This document shows positions 27,158 through 35,340 of a stretch of DNA of 64,000 nt, piece by piece. Made by a program: the position numbers and the translations under genes. The notes under the pieces are model-generated. The model was not told where the DNA came from, made no database searches, and saw nothing but the letters and a program-made list of their open reading frames with translations. Each line of letters opens with the position of its first letter. Within the stretch, counting starts at the first letter, position 1. Source of the DNA: Deltaproteobacteria bacterium IMCC39524 (GTDB lineage: Bacteria > Desulfobacterota > Desulfuromonadia > Desulfuromonadales > BM103); the NCBI GenBank assembly GCA_029667085.1, contig JARUHJ010000001.1, positions 434,001-498,000 of the forward strand, given 5' to 3'.

Positions 27158-27544
27158 TTAAAACGACAGAAGAATAGTAGCCATGGCAATCAACCTTTTT
27201 TTGTCTGCTTTGGAAAAATAGGCTGCGCACCCGTGTTTTCGTGCTTCTTCCTTGCTGATTTTCTCTGTAGTCAGCAAAATTACTGGTGTGAATTTATTAG
27301 CCTTGTTCCTCTTTCGCACATAGTCAGCCAAATCAAAACCACTCATGCCTGGCATCAGTAAATCTGTGATGATCAAATCAAATTGATTACTAAAGCAGAT
27401 ACCTCCACGGATGGGGTCTTCCAGTATTTCAACAGCTTCTTCTCCTGATTCAGCAGTAATGACGTCATAGTCTTCAGCAAAATCATCAGATAACTGCGCA
27501 AGGACAACAGGGCTGTCATCAACAATTAAGATTCTTTTTTTCAT
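27158..27544 (-). CDS. Single-domain response regulator (CheY-like)
   Basis: The 128-residue protein is only a receiver domain: acidic pocket VDDSP, phosphoacceptor in IITDLLMPGMSG, T in LLTTE and K in YFSKADKK. No output domain. It is convergent with larA and near the PAS kinase at 27845 on the other strand, a plausible partner. Start ATG 27544 with a weak RBS. Confidence 0.85.
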   Translation of the reverse strand: MKKRILIVDDSPVVLAQLSDDFAEDYDVITAESGEEAVEILEDPIRGGICFSNQFDLIITDLLMPGMSGFDLADYVRKRNKANKFTPVILLTTEKISKEEARKHGCAAYFSKADKKRLIAMATILLSF

Positions 27545-27844
27545 AACTTTAATTTATCACCAAAAAGCTGAAAGTTTCTGTGACTCAGACTGAAAAGATT
27601 TTTCTAAACACCCCCATCATGGCTTTCGTCTTAGAGATCGTGACTTGAGAGAAATGGAGGCCTCACACTACAGGGAAACAAGCAAGGATTGATGGCCTTT
27701 GACATCATCGTTAATTCTTGTAAAGGTGTTAGTGTGTGATTTATAGTTAATAAGGCTTGGAAAATATCGACACTAATTAGCACGCAGGATATAGGCTCAA
27801 TACAATAAAGCCCACTTTGATTATTCTACTGAAAGATCAATCAG
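27545..27844. other. Spacer between divergent signalling genes
   Basis: 300 bp between the divergent receiver and PAS kinase genes. Very AT-rich; no convincing -35/-10 pair or gene was found. Confidence 0.4.
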
Positions 27845-29332
27845 TTGCCTGAAGACGATACGAAATACAGAATTTTTTTTGAAAACTCTGCCGATGCAAT
27901 GCTCATCATAGAAAACGATGAGTTTGTAGATTGTAATTTTGCCGCCGTTTCGATGCTTGGCTACAACCAAAAAGAAGAACTGATCAATACGTCCCCATTT
28001 GAACTCTCTCCTAAGTTTCAACCGGACGGGCAATCGTCTTTCGACAAGGCAAATGAAATGATGCGATTAGCCCGAGAGAATGGGCGTCACCGTTTTGAGT
28101 GGGATCATCTTAGAAAGGATGGTTCGATCATTCCGGTGGAGGTTTCTCTTACAGTCATTGAGTCAGCTAGAGGAATTCAGTTACACACAGTATGGCGAGA
28201 TAACACAGAAATAATTCAGAGAACAAATGCTTTAGCGAACAGCGAAAAAAATTACAGAGAGCTTTTTGAACAATCGCCAATAGGGCTCGCCTTATGCGCA
28301 ATGGATGGGTCGCTTGTTTCAATTAATACTGCATATGCAAAAATCATTGGATACGATATTGATGAAGCTTTGGAGCTCACTTACTGGGAGATTACACCAG
28401 AAAAATATGCGGTTGAAGAGAAGTCGCAACTTGAAAAGCTCGAAAAAGAGGGACGCTATGGACCCTACGAAAAGGAATATCGACACAAAGATGGTCATTT
28501 AGTTGCCGTGCGCCTCAACGGAATGATAGTTGTTCGAAATAACCAAAAGTACATTTGGTCAAGTGTAGAAGATATTTCATCTTTAAAAGAAGCCGAGGAA
28601 AAAGCCCAACAGGTTCTAGTACGGACGGATCAAATGAAAACAGAATTCATTTCAACTGCAGCCCATGAGTTGCGAACACCTCTTAGTGCCATCATGGGTT
28701 TCGCAGAAATATTGATCGACGAGAACAATCAATGGGGGTTTTCTGAAGAACAAAAAATGGATTTCATTAAGGACATCTACGACAGAGGCGATTCTTTGAA
28801 AGGGATTATAGATGATCTGCTAGACATCAGTCGCATTGAAAGTGGACAGAGCATTGATCTGAAGCTTGAAGATACAAGAATCCACAACGTGGTCACAAAA
28901 TCTGTAGACTTATTTAAAGCGCAAAACATGAAACACACCATTAAACTCAGCGTTGCTGAAGAAGTCGTTACGGAGTCTATGAATATAGACAGGCATCGGA
29001 TCACCCAGGTCCTAGAAAATCTACTCAGCAATGCTGTCAAATATTCTCCTGAAGGGTCCACTGTCTCGGTAACATGCAAAAAAATCAATCATCACGTTGA
29101 GGTCAGCATTAATGACAATGGAATCGGAATGGCTGAGGGGGAGACCCTGAGAGTTTTTGATAAGTTTTACCGTGCAGATTCCAGTGCCACTGCTGTTGGT
29201 GGTTTAGGTTTAGGCATGAGCATAGCCAAGCAGATTATTGAGGCTCATAGTGGAAAGATTTGGGTGGATAGTATCAAAGGCAAAGGTTCAACATTTACAT
29301 TCTCTCTGCCAGTGAAGACTGTAGATTCGTGA
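27845..29332 (+). CDS. Soluble PAS-PAS sensor histidine kinase
   Basis: The 495-residue protein has two PAS domains (about 5-120 and 135-250), HisKA with phospho-His H274 in AAHELRTPLSA, and a HATPase (NLLSNAVKYSPEG, DNGIGMAEGE, GGLGLGMSIAKQI). No membrane segment, so it senses a cytoplasmic signal. The start is TTG 27845: the frame is closed by a stop at 27830, and the next ATG would cut the first PAS. It is followed after 15 bp by the receiver gene at 29348; the pair forms an operon. Confidence 0.88.
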   Translation: MPEDDTKYRIFFENSADAMLIIENDEFVDCNFAAVSMLGYNQKEELINTSPFELSPKFQPDGQSSFDKANEMMRLARENGRHRFEWDHLRKDGSIIPVEVSLTVIESARGIQLHTVWRDNTEIIQRTNALANSEKNYRELFEQSPIGLALCAMDGSLVSINTAYAKIIGYDIDEALELTYWEITPEKYAVEEKSQLEKLEKEGRYGPYEKEYRHKDGHLVAVRLNGMIVVRNNQKYIWSSVEDISSLKEAEEKAQQVLVRTDQMKTEFISTAAHELRTPLSAIMGFAEILIDENNQWGFSEEQKMDFIKDIYDRGDSLKGIIDDLLDISRIESGQSIDLKLEDTRIHNVVTKSVDLFKAQNMKHTIKLSVAEEVVTESMNIDRHRITQVLENLLSNAVKYSPEGSTVSVTCKKINHHVEVSINDNGIGMAEGETLRVFDKFYRADSSATAVGGLGLGMSIAKQIIEAHSGKIWVDSIKGKGSTFTFSLPVKTVDS

Positions 29333-29347
29333 CCAGGAGAAGTTCAG

Positions 29348-29761
29348 GTGAAAACAGCTCTTAGAATAATTATATTTGAGGACGACCCATCACTCACTAA
29401 GCTTCTCTTCCTAACCCTCACAAAGGAAGGTCATTCTGTTCAAACTTTTAACGATCCAACAGCTTGCCCCGTCTATAAAGACCATGAAAAAGAATGCCCG
29501 AAAGATAAAGCTTGCGCGGACGTGATTATTACTGACCTCATGATGCCAAATATGACAGGAATAGACTTCTTGTTACTGCAAAGAGAACGGGGATGTAAAG
29601 CGCAAGACCTTAATAAGGCTCTTATTTCAGGGGCTGCTCTGACAGAAGAAACAAAGAGAACAATCAATGAACTTGGGTGCAAATTCTTCAAGAAACCATT
29701 CAAAATTTCTGAGCTTATAGCTTGGGTCAATGAATGCGCGAAGAGAGTCCAACCTTTTTGA
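29348..29761 (+). CDS. Response regulator with Cys-bearing insertion
   Basis: The 137-residue single receiver has the acidic pair (E11/D12/D13), phosphoacceptor D63 in IITDLMMP, S in LISGAAL and K in FFKKPFK. Between strand 2 and strand 3 it has an insertion carrying three cysteines, C40, C50 and C56 (C-x9-C-x5-C), immediately before the phosphoacceptor strand. Ordinary CheY-like proteins lack this. A metal or redox input to the receiver is possible (inference). GTG start behind AGGAG; probable partner of the preceding kinase. Confidence 0.85.
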   Translation: MKTALRIIIFEDDPSLTKLLFLTLTKEGHSVQTFNDPTACPVYKDHEKECPKDKACADVIITDLMMPNMTGIDFLLLQRERGCKAQDLNKALISGAALTEETKRTINELGCKFFKKPFKISELIAWVNECAKRVQPF

Positions 29762-29797
29762 TAACTACAGGTAAAGATTTCTTTCTCATACATGCTA

Positions 29798-29832
29798 AGA
29801 AAACGCCCCAGGAAACTCTGGGGCGTTTTACG
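29798..29832 (+). terminator. Intrinsic terminator of the kinase-receiver operon
   Basis: A perfect 11-bp stem aaacgccccag/ctggggcgttt with a 6-base loop, followed by TTTTA and preceded by an A run. Confidence 0.9.
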
Positions 29833-30033
29833 TTCATCTATTTCTGCGCCTGTTCCCTTCGTTGGAACCGCAGGAATAAGAATCATTCAATTTATCCGAC
29901 AGAACTCGTTGAATTTGCTATTCTTTAAGAGCTTGGTAAAGAGCTCGGAATTGCGGTTCGTTCAATCAGCAGGCTGCTCAGCCAGAATTGCTATGACGCG
30001 ATTAACCGGTCTTTTTTCTGAAGCGAACGTACT

Positions 30034-30058
30034 GACAGGTATTTTGTGACTTCCTGTC
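30034..30058. promoter_or_regulatory. Inverted repeat upstream of etfB
   Basis: GACAGG and CCTGTC are separated by 13 bases, 37 bp before the etfB start. The position is suitable for an operator or leader hairpin. No regulator gene is adjacent. Confidence 0.3.
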
Positions 30059-30094
30059 TGCTTAATAAAGACTAAATCACTTGGGAGATGAACT

Positions 30095-30868
30095 ATGAAA
30101 ATTCTTGTCTGTGTGAAGCAAGTCCCGGATATGGAATCAAAATTCAAACTGAATACCGAGGGTAAATGGTACGACAACACAGACCTGGCCTGGCGAATGA
30201 ATGAATACGACGAATACGCCGTCGAGCAGGCCGTGCAGTTGAAAGAGCAGGTCGGTGAGGCTGATGTCACTGTTCTCAGCATAGGTTCTGACCGCGTCAA
30301 GGAGCCAATGAAGAAAGCTCTGGCTATGGGCTGTGATCGCGGCGTTCATGTCGTTGATGAGGCCTCTTTCGCCAAAGACCCCTTTGAAATAGCCTCGATC
30401 ATCGCCACCTTTGCCAAAGACAAGGGCTTTGACATGATCTTTACCGGCATGCAGTCTCAGGACCGCGGTAGCGCCCAGGTCGGCGTGCTGGTTGCCGAAA
30501 TGCTTGGCCTGGCCAGTATCAGCACGATCGTCGAGTTTGCCTATGATAATGGTCAGGTCACTGTCCGCCGTGAACTCGAGGGTGGCCTCAAGGCGATTGT
30601 TAAAGCCAAGACACCGGCCCTGATGACCTGCCAACTTGGCTTGAACAAGCCGCGCTACCCAACCCTGCCGAACATCATGAAGGCCAAGAAGAAAGAGATG
30701 CTTACTCTGGAGGTTGCAACTCTATTGCAGGTCGACGCCGTGCAGGAGACGACCAGAATGTACTTCCCCGAGAAGAAGGGTGGCGGAATCGTCCTCGAAG
30801 GGGATGTCGGCAACATGGTCAACGAAATCATCACTATTCTTAAAGACAAAACCGGCGTGTTGGCCTAG
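30095..30868 (+). CDS. etfB: Electron transfer flavoprotein beta subunit
   Basis: The 257-residue EtfB binds AMP/FAD at the interface with EtfA and takes electrons from acyl-CoA or other dehydrogenases. MKILVCVKQVPD at the start and CDRGVHV, FTGMQSQDRGSAQVG and MTCQLGLNKPRYPTLPNIMKAKK motifs are characteristic. GGGAG precedes the ATG. First gene of etfB-etfA-EMO. Confidence 0.95.
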   Translation: MKILVCVKQVPDMESKFKLNTEGKWYDNTDLAWRMNEYDEYAVEQAVQLKEQVGEADVTVLSIGSDRVKEPMKKALAMGCDRGVHVVDEASFAKDPFEIASIIATFAKDKGFDMIFTGMQSQDRGSAQVGVLVAEMLGLASISTIVEFAYDNGQVTVRRELEGGLKAIVKAKTPALMTCQLGLNKPRYPTLPNIMKAKKKEMLTLEVATLLQVDAVQETTRMYFPEKKGGGIVLEGDVGNMVNEIITILKDKTGVLA

Positions 30869-30879
30869 GAGACATAAAT

Positions 30880-31797
30880 ATGAAAGCTTTACTGGTAGGT
30901 GAATATAGAGACGGAAAGCTGCTCGGTTCGACTTATGAGCTGGTGGCTTTTGCTGAAAAACTGGGTGCCGACAGCGCGATGTTTCTGGTCGGTAGTGAGA
31001 GCGACCTGCCTCAATATAATGGCACCCTTTATTTCGCTGACATATCCAAATACAGCGAATTCAATCCAACTGCTCACAAGCAACTTCTCCTTGACGTGAT
31101 TGCTAAAGAACAGCCCGAGATGATTGTTTTCAGTCATTCCTCTTATGGTTGGGACCTGGCTCCGCGCGTTGCCCTGGCTTTGCAAGCCGCACAGGTATCG
31201 GAAGTCATTGATGTTGTCGATGGCAACCTGGTGGTTCCCACCTGCAACTCCAAACTGCGCCGTGATGTGAAGTCGAAGACGACTCAAACCGTGGTGACAC
31301 TGCAGGGTGGTGCTTTCGGCCTGAGTGGTGAACCGAGTGGCTCTCCCACTCTTGTCAAGGTTGAGACTGATGCTGCCGCACAGGTTGAGTTCGCCGGTTA
31401 CGAGGCGGTTGAAAAGGGTGGTGTCGATCTGAGTAAAGCTGAAATTATCGTCAGCGCCGGGCGCGGTATTGGCAAGCCCGACAACATCGAAATGATCGCG
31501 AACCTGGCCCAGGCGCTGGGTGGCGAATATGGGGCCAGTCGCCCGGTCGTCGATGCGGAATGGACCGAGCACAATCGTCAGGTGGGTACGACCGGTCAAA
31601 CCGTCTCACCCAAGCTGTACATCGCCTGCGGAATCTCCGGTGCGATCCAGCACCTGGTCGGCATGAAAAAGTCCGAATTCGTGGTTGCGATCAACACCGA
31701 CAAGGATGCGCCCATAGGTGAGGTTGCTGATATCCTGGCTGTTGCGGATCTGAAAGAATTGGTGCCGGCTCTCACAGAGAAGATCAATAGCCTTTAG
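30880..31797 (+). CDS. etfA: Electron transfer flavoprotein alpha subunit
   Basis: The 305-residue EtfA carries the FAD-binding C domain: VSAGRGIGKPDNIEMI, GASRPVVDAEW, VGTTGQTVSPKLYIACGISGAIQHLVGMK and AINTDKDAPIGEVADI. It starts 11 bp after etfB with AGGAG as RBS. With the downstream Fe-S membrane protein it forms a route from flavin dehydrogenases to quinone. Confidence 0.96.
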   Translation: MKALLVGEYRDGKLLGSTYELVAFAEKLGADSAMFLVGSESDLPQYNGTLYFADISKYSEFNPTAHKQLLLDVIAKEQPEMIVFSHSSYGWDLAPRVALALQAAQVSEVIDVVDGNLVVPTCNSKLRRDVKSKTTQTVVTLQGGAFGLSGEPSGSPTLVKVETDAAAQVEFAGYEAVEKGGVDLSKAEIIVSAGRGIGKPDNIEMIANLAQALGGEYGASRPVVDAEWTEHNRQVGTTGQTVSPKLYIACGISGAIQHLVGMKKSEFVVAINTDKDAPIGEVADILAVADLKELVPALTEKINSL

Positions 31798-31847
31798 TGT
31801 CTTGATAGGTTCATCCTTAGACGAGCAAAACGGGGTCAGGGTCGGTT

Positions 31848-33830
31848 ATGGAATTTACGCGTGAAATTTATTGGAATGTTGGTTATGGAGCGGGGACATT
31901 AGTCCCTATGTACGCCTTGACTCTGCTTGCGATAGCGGTCTTTGTCTGGGGTTTTCTCCAGAGAATTAAGGTCTATCGTCTCGGCAAACCGTTAAATCGC
32001 TCTGATAACAGTGGGGCCCGGATTGTCGGCTTGTTAAAAGATGTCTTGCTGCAGACCAAGGTTATGACCGTTCGCGGCCCAGGCATTGCCCATGGTCTTT
32101 TCTTCTGGGGTTTCTTCCTGCTGTTCATAGGGACTTGTCTGATTTTCCTGCAAGCGGATTTCACAGATTTGTTCTTTGATATTAAGTTCCTGAAAGGCAC
32201 TTTCTATCTCTATTTTTCTCTGGTCCTCGACCTGGCCGGCCTGGTGGCTGTTGTAATGCTGGCCGGTTTGTTTGTGCGCCGTTACCTGGTGCGTCCTGAG
32301 GGGCTTGAAACCACAAAAAACGATGCCATTATGCATGGCCTGCTTTTCGCCATTTTGCTCACTGGCTTCTTTATTGAAGGGGCCAGGATGGCCGTAACAG
32401 AATTGGGCTCTCCCCTGGCGAGTTGGTCTCCGGTCGGTCTGGTTTTTGCCCGGGGCATGGTGTTTTTGGGTGAGGAGTCTTTAAAGAGCCTGCATGTCGG
32501 TTTATGGTGGTTTCATATGGTCCTGGTGGCCGGCTTCATCTTGCTGGTGCCGTTTACCAAGTTCCGCCATATCCTGACCACAAGTGCCAACTATTTCTTT
32601 GTTGATCAGGGCCCTAAAGGTAAGCTGACGACGCTCGACTTGGAAGATGAAGCCGTTGAGACCTTTGGTGTGACTCAAGTCTCTGAAATGACCTGGAAGG
32701 ACATCTTCGATACCGACGCCTGTACACAGTGCAAACGTTGCCAGGACCGGTGCCCGGCACATATGACAGATAAACCGCTCTCACCGATGAAAGTCGTCAA
32801 CCAGATTGGTGAGGTCTCTTTCAATAGCCCTGGGGACAATCTTGTCGAAACGGTGTCCAGGGATGCTCTGTGGTCCTGTACAACATGTCTGGCCTGTCAG
32901 GAGATCTGTCCTGCGTCGATTGAGCACGTCAACAAGATTGTCGATATGCGACGCAATATGGTTCTGATGGAAGGCGAGTTCCCGGGCGAAGAAGTTATGG
33001 CTGCTGCCGAGCATGTTGAAGTCAATGGCAACCCGCTTGGCCTCGGTTATGCGTCACGTGGTGATTGGGCGGAGGCGGTAGGCGTTAAGGAACTGGCCAA
33101 TGACCCTGATGTCGACATCCTCTATTTTGTTGGCTGTTACGCCTCCTTTGACAAGCGCAACATCAAGATTGCCACCAGCTTTGTTAAACTTTGCCAGGCT
33201 GCTGGCCTCAAGGTCGGTATCCTCGGTAAAGAGGAGAAATGCTGCGGCGAACCGGTCAGAAAGATAGGTAACGAATACCTCTACCAGTCCCTGGCTGCCG
33301 AGAATATTGAGCTGATCAAAAGTTACAACGTGAAGAAGATCGTAACCACCTGCCCACACTGTTTCAATACCCTGAATAAAGATTACCGTGACCTCGGCTT
33401 CTCTTTGCCGGTCGAACACTACACGGTCTTCCTGGAAAAGCTGGTGTCCAAAGGACGCCTGAAGCTCCGTAAAGACAGTTTTGACTGTACTTATCACGAC
33501 TCCTGTTACCTGGGGCGCCATAACGATATCTACGAGCAACCGCGCGTTCTGCTTGATGTTGCCGGAGCCAGGGTTGTCGAAATGGACCAGAGTCAGAGCG
33601 AAGGTTTCTGCTGCGGTGCGGGCGGCGGTCGCATCCTGGCCGAAGAGAACCTTGGTGAACGGATCAATAACAAACGTGTCGGCATGGCGGCTGAGACAGG
33701 TGCCAACATGTTGGTTTCAAATTGCCCCTTCTGCCTGACCATGTTTGAGGATGGGATTAAAGGCCTGGGGATGGAAGAAAGCATAGTTTCTAAAGATATC
33801 GCTGAGGTTCTGGTAGAAAGATTGTCTTAG
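31848..33830 (+). CDS. EtfAB:menaquinone oxidoreductase-like Fe-S membrane protein
   Basis: The 660-residue protein has an N-terminal part with about six membrane segments (roughly 20-230, NarI/HdrE-like), two [4Fe-4S] motifs (CTQCKRCQDRCP and CTTCLACQEICP) and two CCG domains (EKCCGEPVRKIG...TCPHCF and FCCGAGGGRI...NCPFC) as in heterodisulfide-reductase and glycerol-dehydrogenase subunits. In anaerobes, proteins of this architecture next to etfBA are proposed to pass electrons from EtfAB to menaquinone. That fits an acyl-CoA or aromatic degrader. Start ATG 31848 with a G-rich weak RBS. Confidence 0.88.
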   Translation: MEFTREIYWNVGYGAGTLVPMYALTLLAIAVFVWGFLQRIKVYRLGKPLNRSDNSGARIVGLLKDVLLQTKVMTVRGPGIAHGLFFWGFFLLFIGTCLIFLQADFTDLFFDIKFLKGTFYLYFSLVLDLAGLVAVVMLAGLFVRRYLVRPEGLETTKNDAIMHGLLFAILLTGFFIEGARMAVTELGSPLASWSPVGLVFARGMVFLGEESLKSLHVGLWWFHMVLVAGFILLVPFTKFRHILTTSANYFFVDQGPKGKLTTLDLEDEAVETFGVTQVSEMTWKDIFDTDACTQCKRCQDRCPAHMTDKPLSPMKVVNQIGEVSFNSPGDNLVETVSRDALWSCTTCLACQEICPASIEHVNKIVDMRRNMVLMEGEFPGEEVMAAAEHVEVNGNPLGLGYASRGDWAEAVGVKELANDPDVDILYFVGCYASFDKRNIKIATSFVKLCQAAGLKVGILGKEEKCCGEPVRKIGNEYLYQSLAAENIELIKSYNVKKIVTTCPHCFNTLNKDYRDLGFSLPVEHYTVFLEKLVSKGRLKLRKDSFDCTYHDSCYLGRHNDIYEQPRVLLDVAGARVVEMDQSQSEGFCCGAGGGRILAEENLGERINNKRVGMAAETGANMLVSNCPFCLTMFEDGIKGLGMEESIVSKDIAEVLVERLS

Positions 33831-33911
33831 CCCCTTCTTGTTCATTTTGAATAGATAGATTGGGCTTGTTCCTCACTTGGATTGCAAAGTTTTATAATGA
33901 GGCCGTAAACG

Positions 33912-34889
33912 ATGAAGACGAGAATTACCGAGCTCCTTGGAATCGAATATCCTATTGTACAGGGTGGCATGATGTGGGTTGGTACCGCCGACCTTGCTGC
34001 AGCAGTCTCTAATGCCGGAGGCCTTGGTATTGTCACCGCATTAACGTTTCCAACCCCTGAAGCACTGGTCAAAGAGATAGCTCGCTGTTGTGACATGACC
34101 GATAAGCCATTCGGCGTCAATGTGACAATCTTGCCCTCTATTACTCCACCTCCTTACGAAGAGTATGTGCAGGCAATTATTGAGAGCGGGGTAGGGGTTG
34201 TCGAAACCGCCGGCCGGAATCCTGAACCCTTTATGCCCGCTTTTAAAGCTGCCGGAATCAAGGTTATCCATAAATGCACATCGGTACGTCACTCATTGAA
34301 AGCCGAAGCGATCGGTTGTGATGCCGTCAGCGTAGATGGTTTCGAGTGTGCCGGCCACCCAGGCGAAGACGATGTCACGAACCTGGTTCTGATCCCTGCG
34401 GTTGCCGCCAAACTTTCTGTGCCGATACTGGCCTCTGGTGGTATCGCCAACGGCTACCAGATGGCTGCAGCCTTTGCCCTTGGTGCTGATGGCATCAATA
34501 TGGGAACCCGCTTTGTCGCAACCCAGGAAGCTCCAGTTCACGACAATATCAAACAGGCTATGGTCGATGCCGATGAACGGCAAACCACTCTGATGTTGAG
34601 AACCTTAAAAAACACGGTTCGTGTCTTTAAGAACAAGATCTCTGAAGAGGTCCTTGCCATCGAAGCCAGGGACGGTGCGACTGACTTTGCAGACATTCAA
34701 CCTCTGGTCGCAGGAACGACTAGCCGAACCAAGGTGCTACAAGAGGGGGATGTCAACGGTGGAATTTGGACGGCCGGCATGGTGATCGGCTTGATTAACG
34801 ATATTCCGACCTGCGATGTTTTACTGAAACGCATTGTAGCAGAAGCCAAAGAGGCGGCTGAAGTACGTGTCGGCGCCTTACTTCGTTAA
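33912..34889 (+). CDS. Nitronate monooxygenase/FabK-like flavoprotein
   Basis: TIM-barrel FMN enzyme of the 2-nitropropane dioxygenase family (325 residues): IEYPIVQGGMMWVG, SNAGGLGIV, DGFECAGHPG and ILASGGIANGYQMAAAFALGADGINMGTRFVAT. Family members oxidise nitronates or, as FabK, reduce enoyl-ACP; both are possible. Its position after the etf operon could hint at lipid metabolism. GAGG RBS before ATG 33912. Separate transcript likely, given 80 bp and no overlap. Confidence 0.85.
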   Translation: MKTRITELLGIEYPIVQGGMMWVGTADLAAAVSNAGGLGIVTALTFPTPEALVKEIARCCDMTDKPFGVNVTILPSITPPPYEEYVQAIIESGVGVVETAGRNPEPFMPAFKAAGIKVIHKCTSVRHSLKAEAIGCDAVSVDGFECAGHPGEDDVTNLVLIPAVAAKLSVPILASGGIANGYQMAAAFALGADGINMGTRFVATQEAPVHDNIKQAMVDADERQTTLMLRTLKNTVRVFKNKISEEVLAIEARDGATDFADIQPLVAGTTSRTKVLQEGDVNGGIWTAGMVIGLINDIPTCDVLLKRIVAEAKEAAEVRVGALLR

Positions 34890-35340
34890 GCTGCTTGCCT
34901 CGAGAGAGAACTGGACCGTTGCCGCGAGAAGGTCAATCCCATTGGCTGGAAAAGGTGGAGCCTGAACTGTTTTCAGGAGAGGGGAGGCGTATTTTTTCAA
35001 TGCAGCTGTAAATTAACAGGGAGTTGATTTCAATAAGAAGGGGATTGCGTATGTTGATGTGAGTTCCCGAAGTCGATCCCAAGAAAACCCGCAAAAGCTA
35101 TCGCTTTGTGGGTTTTTTTGTGCCTGCTTTATGCCGCTTGTCCCACAGCCGGCACGAGGGGTTTGCATGAATCCAACAGAGAAAACTAAAGGTTTCAATT
35201 TCTGGGGTCTTCTTTTCAAAGCAGCACTTTCTCTCTAATCCTTATTTGACAATCAGGATACGTAAAGCATAGTTAGTAAATGCCAATCTCTCCTGTGGCC
35301 ACATCATAAACTTTGATAAGATTCACTAACCACTCGCTAC
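34890..35340. other. Intergenic stretch with terminator
   Basis: About 450 bp between the flavoprotein and AsmA-like genes. It contains the hairpin at 35085. A GAGTTCCCGAAGTCGATCCC segment just before it looked tRNA-like but has no pairing partners. Confidence 0.5.
35085..35119 (+). terminator. Intrinsic terminator
   Basis: AAACCCGCAAAAGC pairs (one wobble and one bulge) with GCTTTGTGGGTTT, followed by seven T residues. It lies 200 bp after the flavoprotein stop, so a separate small transcript could end here. Confidence 0.7.

Noticed and set aside
35061-35080. tRNA-like end
   Set aside because: GAGTTCCCGAAGTCGATCCC resembles a T-arm but lacks acceptor pairing and a CCA end.
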